NCBI RefSeq assembly: GCF_026914265.1
Contig: NC_069135.1
Coordinates: forward strand, 38,616,946 to 38,680,945
Direction of reading: 5' to 3'
Length of the DNA: 64,000 nucleotides
Origin: Mya arenaria
Lineage: Eukaryota > Mollusca > Bivalvia > Myida > Myidae
Within the stretch, counting starts at the first letter, position 1, and each line of letters starts with the position of its first letter. Positions 48,810 to 61,249 of the stretch are shown here, piece after piece. The notes beneath the pieces were generated by a model. It saw nothing but the letters and a program-made list of their open reading frames with translations, had not been told where the DNA came from and searched no databases. The position numbers and the translations under genes were made by a program.

Positions 48810-50270
48810 AATGGAGGATTTTAGCCATTTCAGAAATACTATTGTCAAAACAAACCTCTGCAATGACAGACTTAAATTACCTTGTCTTACCTCAGCAATA
48901 GCACCCGACAAGCGTGGCTTGATGTCATTAACAACCACAGCAATGATATTGCAATAGCGTTGCTGCTATCATTTCGGCTACTCAGTGTATTACTGCTGAT
49001 CACTAGTCGGAACTACACCCATAACACGTTTCAAGTCCACATGTCACATAGCCTCATTCAAAGGCCTAATATCAATAAGATACATAATTTTACTCGAAAT
49101 GACAAATCCAAGGACCTCAGTTATTCTGACTTCCATAACTTTCATAGCCATTCCTTTGCACAGCTCATATTTCGTCCTCGAAGATCAACAGCACAATAAT
49201 GAAAGTCATGAAATGAACGATATGTTTCCTAGGATTGCAAAACTCCAGACGCATACATCTTGGCTTAGAATTTCGTTATTGAAAGTGACAATGAAAGTGA
49301 AATGCCGTTTTGTAGACCAAACAAGCAATACGAATTAAGATATCATAATCAACAAATCGTTATTGCTTAAAATGAACTTGACATTCGTTATCCAATTTCA
49401 CTTTTCAGCTATCTTTAACAAATTTATTATTTATGTATGAAATTACATGTCGTGTATTTATTGCTACTCAGTAATTTGGAAAATATTAACATTTAAGCAT
49501 CTTTTACAGAGATAAACCACATTTGTATTGGCTGTGCCATTTCACCATTAATACACATCCAAATTTGTATTAATAACTCTGTTCTCGCTGTTATATTTTA
49601 ATTTTATTAGTTGATTGGATGAATGAAATATTTCAAGTCTACAATTAAGCACAGACATCAATAATTGCCAAAACAAACGCAAAACATGAGACACAGCGCT
49701 TCAAGGCAAGAAAATTCACACAAGTTTGAAAATATCGTCATTTGTATAAACGGGTTACCGCCCTTTTTTAGACAAGAGCCGAAAGAAATATGAACATTCC
49801 CCATTAAGATTATTTTAACTAATGTCCTGTATTGTTACTGAAACAGGCCAAAGAATGCCTTACCCCCCCCCCTTTCAAATGAAGCAAGATCTTTTAAGGG
49901 CATAGTAGAAAAAATATACCGGTGTTGAGTGCAGACACATTGCGTTTACATAAAACAACTAGCAAAGACACCATTAGGAGCAAAACGTCGAAGAATGAAT
50001 TCACGTGAAAACGTTAAGAGTAAAAGACATAGATTATATTCTTTTCTACGTTTAAACAAAAAATGTTTTATGCCTCAACAATGAATACGGATATATCAGT
50101 TACATATAACAACTATAATATAAAATATAACAACTACACTTTAAACAATTACAATGCAGGTACGTATTTAAATGTGAAATTAAATGAAACATTTTTAAAT
50201 CTTTCGCATACTGAAGATATTCGATTACCTTTATCGCTTATATTTACAATAAATCCAAAATAGTTCAGTG
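48810..50270. other. Intergenic, nothing recognised
   Basis: No supported gene. The first ~400 bp may be the 3' untranslated part of R2, with diverged Gln/His-coding remnants (about 48830-49200). Confidence 0.45.
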
Positions 50271-50597
50271 TTTTCACAGTTGATTGAAAAGGCTATCATG
50301 TTCGTTAGTATATCGATTTAAGTTTATGTTTGCTCGGCGTGTTTGGTTTTGTAAATGCGTAGAGAAATAAATAGTGAACCATTTTGGATCTTGAATACTT
50401 CAGTCAAACATTTAAAGGTAAGGATTAAGGTTTACATAACTTCATAGTTACACTGTAAATGTCTGATAAACTGAAAACAGCAGAACTTGTCTACTTTCGA
50501 TTTAGGATATATCTATATAATGTAACAGCTACCTTTTAGCAGGAAGTGATTTATGAAACTTCATGTTCAATTTTAATTTTACTTAAATTGTATGAGA

Positions 50598-51156
50598 GTA
50601 TAAGTATCTTCCATGGCCGAGAGTGTAAGATAGGTTAAACCTCGGTAAACCTCGTTTCAGCAAAACACCCTGCGCTCGGGTTGGGGTGAACCTATCGAGC
50701 GGCTATGGAAGATGCTTTTTCTACCATCTCAGTTAAACAAAATTAAGTAAAGTTGCACTTTTTACTGGAACTCTTTTGTGCGTAGTGAAAATAAATGCGT
50801 ATGGATATGTGATCATTCCTGGTTGTCATAGATATGCGCGCAGTGATTCAGGTTATGTTAAAAGTCAGATCGGTATTTAAATATTTCTGAGGAGAGTGAA
50901 GCATTATTTCTTGAAAGGTGCGTGAAAAATGTTTTATGGTGGCATTTGAAGCGAGAAATAATTAATTAGCAATCTAAATATTGCCACAAGACAAGGTTTC
51001 TATGATGGTACAGATGTCAGTCTTCAACAAGGAAGGTAATTACAATGTGATGACCATTAAAAAGGAGTTCCATACGGGCGTTTTATCTTCGCCCGTGGGC
51101 AAGATAAGAATTTCTAGCATGGTTAAAATTCTGAATCTACTTATCTGAGGTAGGAG
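50598..51156. mobile_element. ~560-bp insertion in unit 1, absent from unit 2
   Basis: Both units read TTAAATTGTATGAGA and AATGAT..TATGAAAGACCGAA, but unit 1 has ~560 bp between them. It contains an inverted pair (ATCTTCCATGGCCG at 50606 and CGGCTATGGAAGAT at ~50700) and a second palindromic stretch with CGGGCGTTTTATCTTCGCCC. Class not assigned. Confidence 0.6.
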
Positions 51157-51253
51157 AAAAAATGATTATATGAAAGACCGAATTGATGCATATTATTTTA
51201 TTTCCACAAAATCACTTGCCAAACTATACTAGCTATTACAGGGTTAATCTGCC

Positions 51254-51673
51254 ATGGCTTCTTCTACAACCAACAATCTTCTCCAATGCTCAATATGTCT
51301 TGAAAAGTTTAAACAGCCAAGAGCGTTACCTTGTCTTCACACATTTTGTCACCTTTGCCTGCAAGAGTTCATTGACACAAGTGCCAGGAAGGGGAACATT
51401 TCCTCGGGTTTCGAATGTCCGGTTTGCCGCCGGGAAACACTTCCTCGTGTAAAAGGGGGTCAAGATCGAGGTCATCATGAACAATGGGCTCAATTGTTTC
51501 CAATTAATCACTTAATCGTGACCTTACTTGATGAGCATAAAGGACGTACTACAGATGGTCATGATAAACATCGGCCACTGGGTAAAACTGGCAATTCTTC
51601 TACAGTACCAGGCGTTGTCAAAGACTCGGAATCAATCAAGAACACACCAGGTAATATCAATTGAATCTTGTAC

Positions 51674-51744
<71 letters not shown>

Positions 51745-54220
51745 GAGGGGGTCACAATCTTGCTCAGTCAGTCGGTCAGTCGGTCTGATGGTAAAGGTTT
51801 GTGGTGTGAACTTTCTCACACAATTTAAGGGGTATCCCTATGTCATTTAATACACCATAAACACCATTATATTCAATAGTATCTTGCTATTTTTTCGCTT
51901 GTGTAAAGAAGCATATGGTCATCTTGTCTTAGAGTTATATGCCCTTGAAAATGATGTTAAAATTTTTGGCTAAATTGAGCGAACATCTCCCAAAGTTTAA
52001 GATATATCTGTTTAATATTTGAAACACTATGATGTGTAGTATTGAATGTCATATTTTTGTGATCTACGACAACTTCGTCTTAGACTTGTTAGCCATTGAA
52101 TTCCATGTTTAGTCCTTTTGTTATTTAGGTATTTCTAAAACGAACTAACCCCCCCCCCACACACACACACACACACTTAAAAAGACATCACTCTTATACT
52201 TCGTACAAATTACCATGGCTAATAATCGTTTTCATTGATACCCGCTATTTTTAGTAATGTGCCTGTAAACATCAGTTTAAAACTTTGGCACTAATTTAGA
52301 TTGATATATTGTGAAGTGAGAATTACTTCCCTTCATGTTATCTTAAACATGTATTAATATTTTTATTTTAATGTTTGGCTTAGTCAGTCAACACCATCCT
52401 TTTTCAAGGCGCGGTACGGGGGTAGAAATCTATTTTGTGATAATGTAATTACTTTTATTTTTATTGCAGTGCTACTGACGTTGATTATTCTTACAGTAAC
52501 ATTTATTACATCCTACACAATAGCCAATCTATCAACACATTCACAAATTAATACCCTTCCCGACATAGAAACAAAAGATACGCCCAAAATACCGACCTCA
52601 GCGGAGGGCATTTCCCATGATATAGGAGGACACGAGCCATCATGTAAAGAGGAGATATCGATTCATTCTACAAAAACCAAAATACCGCCCTCAGCGGAGG
52701 GCATTTCTCATGATATAGGAGGACACGAGGTACCACGTAAAGAGGAGATATCGATTCATACTACAAAAGCCAAAATACCGCCCTCAGCTGAGTGCATTTC
52801 TCATGATATAGGAGGACACGAGCCACCACGTAAAGAGGAGATATCGATTCATTCTACACAAGCCAAAATGCCGCCCACAGCGGAGGGCATTTCTCATGAT
52901 ATAGGAGGACACGAGCCACCACGTAAAGAGGAGATAACGATTCATACTACAAAAGCCAAAATACCGCCCTCAGCTGAGGGCATTTCCCATGATATAGGAG
53001 GACACGAGCCACCACGTAAAGACGAGATATCGATTCATACTACAAAAGACAAAATACCGACCTCAGCTGAGGACATTTCTCATGATATAGGAGGACACGA
53101 GCCACCACGTAAAGAGGAGATATCGATTCATACTACCCAAGCCAAAACACCGACCTCAGCTGAGGACATTTCTCATGATATAGGAGGACACGAGCCACCA
53201 CGTAAAGAGGAGATATCGATTCATACTACCCAAGCCAAAACACCACCCTTAGCTGATGACATTTCTCATGATATAGGAGGACACGAGCCACCACGTAAAG
53301 AGGAAATATCGATTCATACTACCCAAGCCAAAAAACCGCCCTCAGCTGAGGACATTTCCCATGATATAGGAGGACACGAGCTACCACGTAAAAAGGAGAC
53401 ACAGGTTCATAGTACAAAAGCACCAGATGAACCCGAAAATGTTGTCTATATGCCTCCACCACTTCACCAATTCAGACCACACCATCCACTTCCGGGTAAC
53501 TACCCACCCCCTGAGGATCACATTAGGCCGCCTTTTCATCCTCCGAGGGGTCATAAGAGGCCTCCTCCGCCGCATCACAGTGAGCGTGGTCGAGGTCACC
53601 ATCCCCACCCCCATGAGCACAGGGGGCCTCATCACGGACGTCCCCATCCTCCCCCACACCATGGGCCAAAACACCACCATCCACATGGCCATAGGGGCCA
53701 CCGCGGTAAGATTGTCATTTTTCTCAAATCAGAACAAAAGGAAAGGAAGAAAAAGAAAAAAAAACAAGTAAAAGATAGTCCTCTATTACTTGTTTACTTG
53801 AGTCCAAGTATATCCAAAACGGTAGAGACGATGTGATCTTTAAGTTAATGGTAGAGGAATGGTAGACATGCTATCGGACTACTACAGTCATCTGTACAGT
53901 GAATTTTGAGTATTGTTATTTCGCATGTGTTTAGTCGGTGTATTTAATAAGTATTTAATATTTTCCAAAGTTGGTTACAACCTTGATTACAACCTTTATT
54001 GGCATAACTATGATCAAAATCACAATACTAATATCGCTTTAGTTAGATCAGTCCTACTCATAATAAATGATTGTTTAATCTTTAAAGATACAAATAGTCG
54101 GCGACATATTTAATTCGGAAGATTCTAGTTTCAAAAGATCTTCGATTTCATTTATTTATCTCTTTTTTGGCAGGTGGACGTTGCCACGATGGGAAAGGCA
54201 GAGGACGAGGAGAGTGGTGA
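51254..54220 (+). CDS. RING - transmembrane - 31-residue repeat - His/Pro-rich protein, copy R3
   Basis: Exons 51254-51650, 52470-53705 and 54174-54220, all GT-AG and phase 1, give 559 aa. Residues ~10-62 are a TRIM-type RING (CSICLEKF, ALPCLHTFCHLCL, FECPVCRRE) with the post-RING WAQLFPINHLIVTLLD. Exon 2 begins with one membrane span (VLLTLIILTVTFITSYTIA, ~133-155). Then come nine 31-residue (93-bp) repeats with the core ISHDIGGHEPPRKEEISIHT, and a His/Pro-rich region (PPFHPPRG, HHPHPHEHRG, HHGPKHHHPHGHRGHRG). Exon 3 adds GGRCHDGKGRGRGEW. With the RING in the cytosol, repeats and His-rich tail would face the lumen or outside. The His clusters suggest metal binding, which is inference. No B-box or coiled coil. 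The function is unknown; it may be a membrane ubiquitin ligase. Confidence 0.85.
51673..51742. repeat. (ATT)n microsatellite in R3 intron 1
   Basis: About 23 ATT units a few bases after the R3 exon 1 donor. The matching place in R4 has a short TAG/CAG run (about 59461-59497) instead. Confidence 0.95.
52590..53410 (+). repeat. Nine coding repeats of 93 bp inside R3
   Basis: GATATAGGAGGACACGAG recurs nine times at 93-bp spacing, with very few differences at base level, including the synonymous positions. This points to recent expansion or homogenisation. The paralog R4 has one unit. Confidence 0.95.
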
Positions 54221-54459
54221 AAAACATATTATCTCTTACTGTCAGGGGTTAATTTTGATATAAATGCTTTTATATTTAAGAAAAGTGGTTTGTTTAAACG
54301 TTTTAGGAGCATTCTTATGATAGGAATATGAAGTGTGACTGTTTGTAATTACTAAACAAATGAACTTCTAAATAGCGCGTGTTGAAGCTGAAAAGTGTTT
54401 GTCTTAAATGCTAGAGTTTAGTCTTAATTTGAATAAACCGTTGTTGTTTTTTCATAGCT

Positions 54460-55220
54460 AACTCTTTGAATCTTCACATGGACTCAGAACATCAATTCGG
54501 TAAATAATTATATAACTAGACAACAACGTTTCGAATTGAAACTTATATCATCGTTGAGAAAAAAGTATGTATTGGTAGTGATTCATCGGACGTAATTTCG
54601 ACAGAGTGGCAAAGACAGAGCATTATTAATGGGATATTTATTAATTATTCGCTCTTACATCAAAGTGTATGAAATGAAATTAAAATCTAGTTTATCACAA
54701 GAGACAAACTGAAAATGAAGGCAAATCTTGATGCTACAGACATCCTTCATGAAGCAGATGCATAAAGCTGGTTGACATGCAACCAACTTAATATTATGAA
54801 AAATAAGAACCATCTGGACGCTACATCCATCTACAAACGAATGACAGTATTATGTGCTCGAGGGTTTTTGGAAGAAGCAGGCTTTAAAAAAGCATAAACA
54901 AAGTATCACTGAAGTCGTTAGGATATAATATAGTACAATATGACTTACAATTGTGACCGATTGGATTGCCTCGATAACTTGCCTCGAGTTGGAACGAGTA
55001 TTCGACAGAACATGTGATACGTTATGGCAAAAAATAGCCGACCTTTTATGGAACGGAACAATCTTTCATTTTTGTACTACATCTTCCTTTAGGATGTTGT
55101 TTTTTGTGTTGTTGTTTTTACCTTATTGTTTTTTTTCCATACGAATCACATTAAGAGTCTATTTAAACTGAGTTCTGAAGAGAGGCTATACCATTTTTGT
55201 TTTTTCTTAAAACAGAACGT
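54460..55220. other. Spacer between R3 and the chitin-binding gene
   Basis: AT-rich, no supported exon. Presumed to hold the promoter and 5' untranslated part of the gene starting at 55225. Confidence 0.4.
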
Positions 55221-55224
55221 AGTG

Positions 55225-57295
55225 ATGGGGCTTGCTTTGTACAGTGTTTATGTGTGTTTTATTTTAGCAGTGGAGTCAGCTGGTAAATATTTAGAGTTGT
55301 TAAATAAACGTTTTTGAAAACAAATTATCATTTAATTAGAATGTTTATTCAGTTTGGGGTTTCGTTTATTTCTAATATTTAAAAATAACCATATGATGTT
55401 ATGAAACACATATATAGACTTCTATTTTAACAAAAGGGTTAGGTTATTCTATGGTTTGTTAGCAAATGAATTTCATAACTGCGTAAATGTTATTTTTATT
55501 AAAGAAACATTCTAGCTTGATACTTTCGGATAGTTAATGTACTACTGAGATATATCCTGGCTCCATTTTAACTAACCTTGTGAGATTGTCATACTAAATA
55601 CTCATTGTTTTATATTTTATTATTAAAGTGTTCCATGTTAAGTACAGATGGTGAATTTTGCTGCATAGATCACTTATTCAAAGAATGAATAAATACAATG
55701 TATATGTTTGATGAAGCTCACTACGGCCCATAATCAAAACATTTCATGAAATAAACAATGTTAAAACATGCACCACCAAACAATTAAAACATTGTAATAA
55801 ATTGCACATAATATGTGGCGAGCAGGTTTACTGTAACAATGAGTTTCAACATTTTAAATCTCATCAATTATTTCATTTTTTTTATATTTTTCAAAAAAGC
55901 ATTGTTACGTCTGGATTTCAAAATAATGCTAGAGATGTTAGTGGATATCGTCACTGGAATGAAAAACAAATTACCTCCTTCTATTTTCTTTGTGATTTAA
56001 AATATTTTCGCATTCATCCATCGATTTTGATTTAGATTAAAACAATGAATCTTTCTCCATTCATGAACAATCACTTCTTATTTCGAAAATATGCTAGTGG
56101 CGAAAGATAAAGACCCGTGTGATGGTTCAACCATGGACATAATGCCCCACCCTGGCGAGTGCCAATTGTTCTATAACTGTTCGAGGACCGACTCTCCCTT
56201 TTTGCTCGGGAACCACGTACAGGAATGCACCTACCCTGATCTCTTTGACGCAACACTGTTAACCTGTCGTGATTTTAGAGGGGTGGATTGTGGGCCTAGG
56301 GTGGAACTTGTCAGCGGCTGTGAGTAGGATTGAATGGATATTTACTTTATTTCTGCGAACTTTTATATAAAGATAACGCAGTTTTGCATTTTGAAGTAAC
56401 CTTGAAGGAAAAAGTACGAACATGGCATTCTCGGTTCGCATGAACCTGTTATTGAGAGAAAAACATGTAAGTTCAACACGGAACATACAATTTAGCAATA
56501 AAACAATAAAGATCTATAAATCCTTGGGAGAAGAAGCTTACTTGTATGTCAGATTCCAGAAACACATGGCCAAGGTGACAAACATATCTTTGTTACGTTG
56601 CTATACGAGTTTTGTTGGAAAACTAAAGATGCGTCCGTGCGGCTATGGTCATAGTGACTGTATGCAAATAACTGAATTAAAAGAAATAATTTTGAGGACC
56701 ACGCGTACAAATATATAACTTTTTTGCAATGTCATTTATGCTCCTGTCTCTGAATACTTCAGAAATATCATCCCAAATGTTACAGAATTCCTTTAGTTCA
56801 TACGGTAGTATATAACAGCAATTTGGTATTTACTTCGGTAAGTTATTGACAAATTCTAAAAATTCTCATATTTATTTATTTATTTCCAAAGTCACCTCAA
56901 TCACATTTTGCACCATGTTCTATCCTTTTAGTAAATCAAATTTTGTGTTTGATATGACACAAATACACCAACTTATTTTTGTGTATTTTTCCCATTTTTT
57001 ATTTTCCCTGTACTATCAGGACATTTTCTTTATTAAAGGTGAATACAAGAGCAACAAATGCAACGGTAGCCACTGCAAAGCCTGCTACATCCGCTTTCCA
57101 AACTGCAAGGGTCTTCCAGATGGTAAAATCCCTATCAACTGGCAAATGTTCACTCAGTTCTATGCTGAGTGCGAGAAGGGCCGCTTTATTGGCAAACGAG
57201 AGTGTCCACAAGGGCTGAAGGAAGTGCCAATGGTTTTCGACCCGTTTCAGGGCGTTTGCGATAAACTGGAAAATGTCATTGCTTCTTCAGCTTAA
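55225..57295 (+). CDS. Secreted protein with two chitin-binding (CBM14/peritrophin-A) domains
   Basis: Exons 55225-55282, 56098-56319 and 57039-57295 join in frame (phase 1 at both junctions) to 178 aa. Exon 1 is a signal peptide (MGLALYSVYVCFILAVESA). Exon 2 is a complete CBM14 domain with six cysteines: DPCDGS, GECQLFYNCS, VQECTYP, LFDATLLTC and VDCG. Exon 3 is a second one: NCKGLPDGKIP, FTQFYAEC, RECPQG and VFDPFQGVCD, preceded by three extra cysteines in CNGSHCKAC. CBM14 domains bind chitin in extracellular matrices such as shell matrix, mucus or gut lining. One exon per domain, same intron phase, as expected of exon duplication. Nothing looks broken. A further exon in the 0.7-kb second intron cannot be excluded. 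Confidence 0.85.
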
Positions 57296-57726
57296 AACGA
57301 CCCGGTCACAGATTTCGTGTTGCTTATAATATTTTCAAACTGAATATTGTGAATTGAACACGATGCGCATTGAATATTTAAACGCGTAACTTATTTCAAC
57401 GCTTTTCAGCAAAGTGACGGATGCCCTGGCACATCTTTCAAATATTTTTTTCATTTGAACCGAGAATTTTAACGAAAATTATTCAATGTGCAAAAACGTT
57501 TGTTATTTTGATACTTTTCGGCAAATCAAAAAAAAACATTTTCAAATATGTATTATTTGAATAGAATATTGTAAATTTAACACGAAAACCATCTTATTTG
57601 TCCAATAGCAATACAAATTTAAAGCCCGGCAAAAAGAATTTTCAAATATGTTTTATTTGAACAGATTATTGTTAGTTCAACACGAAAATCAGTGTCCAAC
57701 TTACTTAAGACGTTACTAATTTTAAT

Positions 57727-58016
57727 GCTTAAAGTGAAACGCGACCACGTGCGATTTTTCGAGTTATTGTCTAAAAATTGGTATACAAATAAACAACATA
57801 GGCACAATTAGGGACTGTTTTTACATTTTTAATATTCGAAACAGACGTTCTAAATATTGACATCGGTGTTATATCTTGAAGACTCGTAGTTTTATAACTG
57901 TTTTGAATATATTGAAAATGTCAAAACAGTCCCTAGTTAAGCGTATGCTTTTTTATGTATACCAATTTTCAGACATTAACTTTGATTTCGCTCAGGGTCG
58001 CGTTCCACCTTAAGAG
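57727..58016. mobile_element. MITE with TTAA target duplication (piggyBac-like ends)
   Basis: TTAA is followed at left by AGTGAAACGCGACC; at right GGTCGCGTTCCACC is followed by TTAA, so the ends are inverted (AGTGAAACGCGACC / GGTGGAACGCGACC). Inner inverted sequence also pairs (ATTGGTATACA with TGTATACCAAT). About 280 bp, non-coding. TTAA duplication is the piggyBac hallmark. Confidence 0.75.
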
Positions 58017-58019
58017 CAT

Positions 58020-58615
58020 TTTATGTCACATTCTCAGATGTCTATTTACACAAAAATAAAAATTATCTTATCACCAAGTCTGTGAGATTCTATTTAGCAA
58101 TGTATAAATATGGTATTAAAATCAAAGCATCTGTGAACTTGTTATTTTTTACAACTCTATATGAATACAATTAATAAATATAAACTATTAAATGGTCTTA
58201 CATGCCAGAAAATGTACAAGACTCCATATAATCAAGATATCCATAATATTTACGTCCGTTAATGGCAATATATTTTGAGGGTTTAGCGCAAAACTGTTGT
58301 ATCTCGTTCAATTTCAATTTTGAGTTACAACCATCATGCACAATGCCTGCGGTATGGACTTTGTGACATTAAGCTATTTAGATGGTCTTCCTACTGGTCG
58401 TGTCCCTTCAACTCCTGTAGAGGTCATAAATAAGTGTATGTTTAGGAGTTCGGCACAATAATAAGTTAGTTCTCTTGTAGCTTCATGAAAATAAATGTAC
58501 CATTTTGATTCCTTAAGACCTGGACATGCCATTTTGTATTATTTGAAACAATTTCAATTATTCCGTATATTGAGTGTATTTGATAACCTTAAACGCTGAG
58601 ATTTACCCTGTATCC
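58020..58615. other. Spacer before the second segmental unit
   Basis: No gene recognised. It ends where similarity to 50275 onward begins. Confidence 0.45.
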
Positions 58616-59598
58616 AGGTCATTTTTCGCACAGTTGATAACATTAGCATATCGATTAAAGTGTATGTTTGTGCGGGGTGTATGCTTTCGTTAAAACGTAA
58701 AGAGAATAATTTAAACCATTTTAGATCTTGAATATTTCAGTCAAACATTAAAAGGTAAGAAATCAGGTTTACATAACTTCATAGTAACAATTGTTGTAAA
58801 TGTCTGATAAACTGAAAACAGCAGAACTTGTCTACTTTCGATTTAGGATATATCTATATAATGTAACAGCTACCTTTTAGCAGGAAGTGATTTATGAAAC
58901 TTCATGTACAATTTTAATCTTACTTAAATTGTATGAGATAAAATGATTCTATGAAAGACCGAATTGATGCATATTATTTTATTTCCAGAAAATCGCTTGC
59001 CAAATTATATAAGCTATTACTGGCTAAATCTACCATGGCTTCTTCTAAAACCAACGATCTTCTCCACTGCTCAATATGTCTTGAAAAGTTTCAACAGCCA
59101 AGAGCGTTGCCTTGTCTTCACACATTTTGTCACCTTTGCCTGCAAGAGTTCATTGACACAAGTGCCAGGAAAGGGAACCTTTCCTCGGGTTTCGAATGTC
59201 CGGTTTGCCGCCGTGAAACTCTTCCTGATGTGAAAGGGGGTCAAGATCGAGGTCATCATGAACAATGGGCTCAATTGTTTCCAATTAATCACTTAATCAT
59301 GACCTTACTTGATGAATATAAAGGACCTTCAACAGAAGTCTATGATAAACATCGGCCACTGGGTAAATCTGACAAATCGTCTACAGTACCAGGCTTTGTC
59401 AAAGACTCGGAACCAATCAAGAACATACCAGGTAATATCAGTTGGATCAAGAAGTAATTTTTAGTAGTAGTAGCAGTAGCAGTAGCAGTAGTAGTACCCC
59501 TCAAACTGAATTAGTTTGAAGATGGGGTCACCATCTTAATCGGTCGGTCGGTCTGATCATTAAAGTTTGTGGAGTCACCTTCTCTCAAAGCTTAAAGG

Positions 59599-59934
59599 CA
59601 TTCGGAACTCCTGGGTCATTTTTATCGAAAACAACCTCGGATGTATGCCGGTACATCAGTAGAAGTTGTTCGTAAAAATTTGAATTATATTATTAATTAA
59701 ATGTAGTTTTTTAGATTGTATTTGTTGATCTAAGTTTTAATTGATTGTCAGTGATGCGTATTATTGCAAACATAACTAAGATATCCAAGAGTTAAATCAT
59801 TAAGTTTAACTGCTGAAAAAAATGACTACGCGACCTACTTGCAGCGGACTTAAACACACCGATTTCTGAGTATGTAAACCGCCCATATACATCCGAGGTT
59901 GTTGTCGAATAAAATTGCCGAGCAGCTCCGAATG
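59599..59934. mobile_element. MITE 'CATTCGGAA', copy 2, full length 336 bp
   Basis: Ends CATTCGGAACTCCTGGGTCA and, from the right on the other strand, CATTCGGAGCTGCTCGGCAA, each followed by AACAACCTCGGATGTAT. The equivalent site in unit 1 (about 51822-51832) is empty, with TTTAAGG where this copy is flanked by TTAAAG-like sequence on both sides. Lies in R4 intron 1. Confidence 0.9.
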
Positions 59935-61249
59935 AGTTTAAAGGGTATCTCTCTTTGATTTAGTACACCATAAACACCATGATGTGTAGTAGTGTCTGGC
60001 TATTTTTGATATCCTACGGTCATTTCGTCCTAGAGTTATATGCCCTTAAATCTGATTATACTGCTTGTGACTTACGACCATTTCAGCTTAGATTTCTAAG
60101 CCATTTAATTCGAGCTTTACTCTTTTTGCTACATGTATTTCGGATATTGTGGAGCGAACTTCTCTCCCAATCAGAAGGACATCACTCTTATACTTCATAC
60201 AAATTACCATGGCTAATTATCATTTGTATTGACCCCGGCTCTTCTTTTAGTATTGTGCCCGTAAACATCAATTTAAAACTTTGACCATAATTATGTTTGA
60301 TATATAGGCATGCGTGAATTACTTCCCTTCATATTATCTAAAAACGTATATTAGAGTTTTATTTTAATATCTGTATTAGTTAGTCAATACCATCCTATGT
60401 CAAGGCGGGGTTCGTGGGTAGTCATCACTTTTGAGATAACTAGTTATTTTTATTGTGCTCCGTTGATTATCCTTACAGTTACATTTATTATATCCTACAC
60501 AATAGCCAATTTGTCAACGCATTCACAAATTAAAACCCTTCCCGACATAAAAACATAATACCGACCTCAGCTGAGGACATTTTCCACGATATAGGAGGAC
60601 ACGAGCCACCGCATAAAGAGGAGACACCGATTCATACTACAAAAGCACCGGATGAACCAGCAAATAATGTCCATATGCCTCCACCACCTCACCACTTTGG
60701 ACCACACCATCCACCTCCGGGTGACTACCCACCACCTGAGGATCACATTTGGCCGCCTTTTCATCCTCCGAGGGGAAGGATGAGGCCTCATCCGCCGCAA
60801 CATAGTGGGTGTGGTCGAGGTCACCATCCCCACCCCCATGAGCACTTGGGGTCTCATCATGGACCTCCCCACCCTCCCCCACACCACGGACCAAGACACC
60901 ACCATCCACATGGACATAGGGGCCACCGCGGTAAGATTGGCTACTTTTTCTCAAATCAGAAAGAAAGGAAATGAGGAAGAGAGGAACGACCTGTTTTCTA
61001 TATTCCAAGTACATGCAAAACCGTACAAACGTTATGATCTTTTTTTGATAATGGTAGAGAAATAAGAGGCATGCTATCGGACTACATATGTGGAAAAAAA
61101 TATCTACTTTCAAATAAGTATGCTAGGAAAACGTGCACGCTTTCTCTTAGCTTGTTTTAACCGACTGCAAATACAGTAGCCCCACTACAGTCATATGTGC
61201 ATTGTACTTGGAGTATTGTTATGCCGCACGCGTGGTCGTTGCCCGTGGT

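Larger units (their letters stand above)
50275..54450 (+). repeat. Segmental duplication, unit 1 (partner 58615-62060)
   Basis: Flank and gene sequence recur in the second unit: GATAAACTGAAAACAGCAGA at 50465 and 58804, TAGCAGGAAGTGATTTATGA at 50537 and 58878, then both RING exons, the His-rich exon and the last exon. Unit 1 has a ~560-bp insertion and nine coding repeats; unit 2 has two MITEs and one coding repeat. Confidence 0.88.

Noticed and set aside
51559-51850. Poly-Ile and poly-Leu open frames
   Set aside because: Produced by the ATT microsatellite in R3 intron 1.
53381-53701. Met/Trp/Arg-rich minus-strand frame, and its like at 60567-60926
   Set aside because: Antisense shadows of the His/Pro-rich coding exons of R3 and R4.
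56422-56718. 98-codon frame in the second intron of the chitin-binding gene
   Set aside because: Exons 2 and 3 join in phase without it, and it shows no CBM14 pattern.
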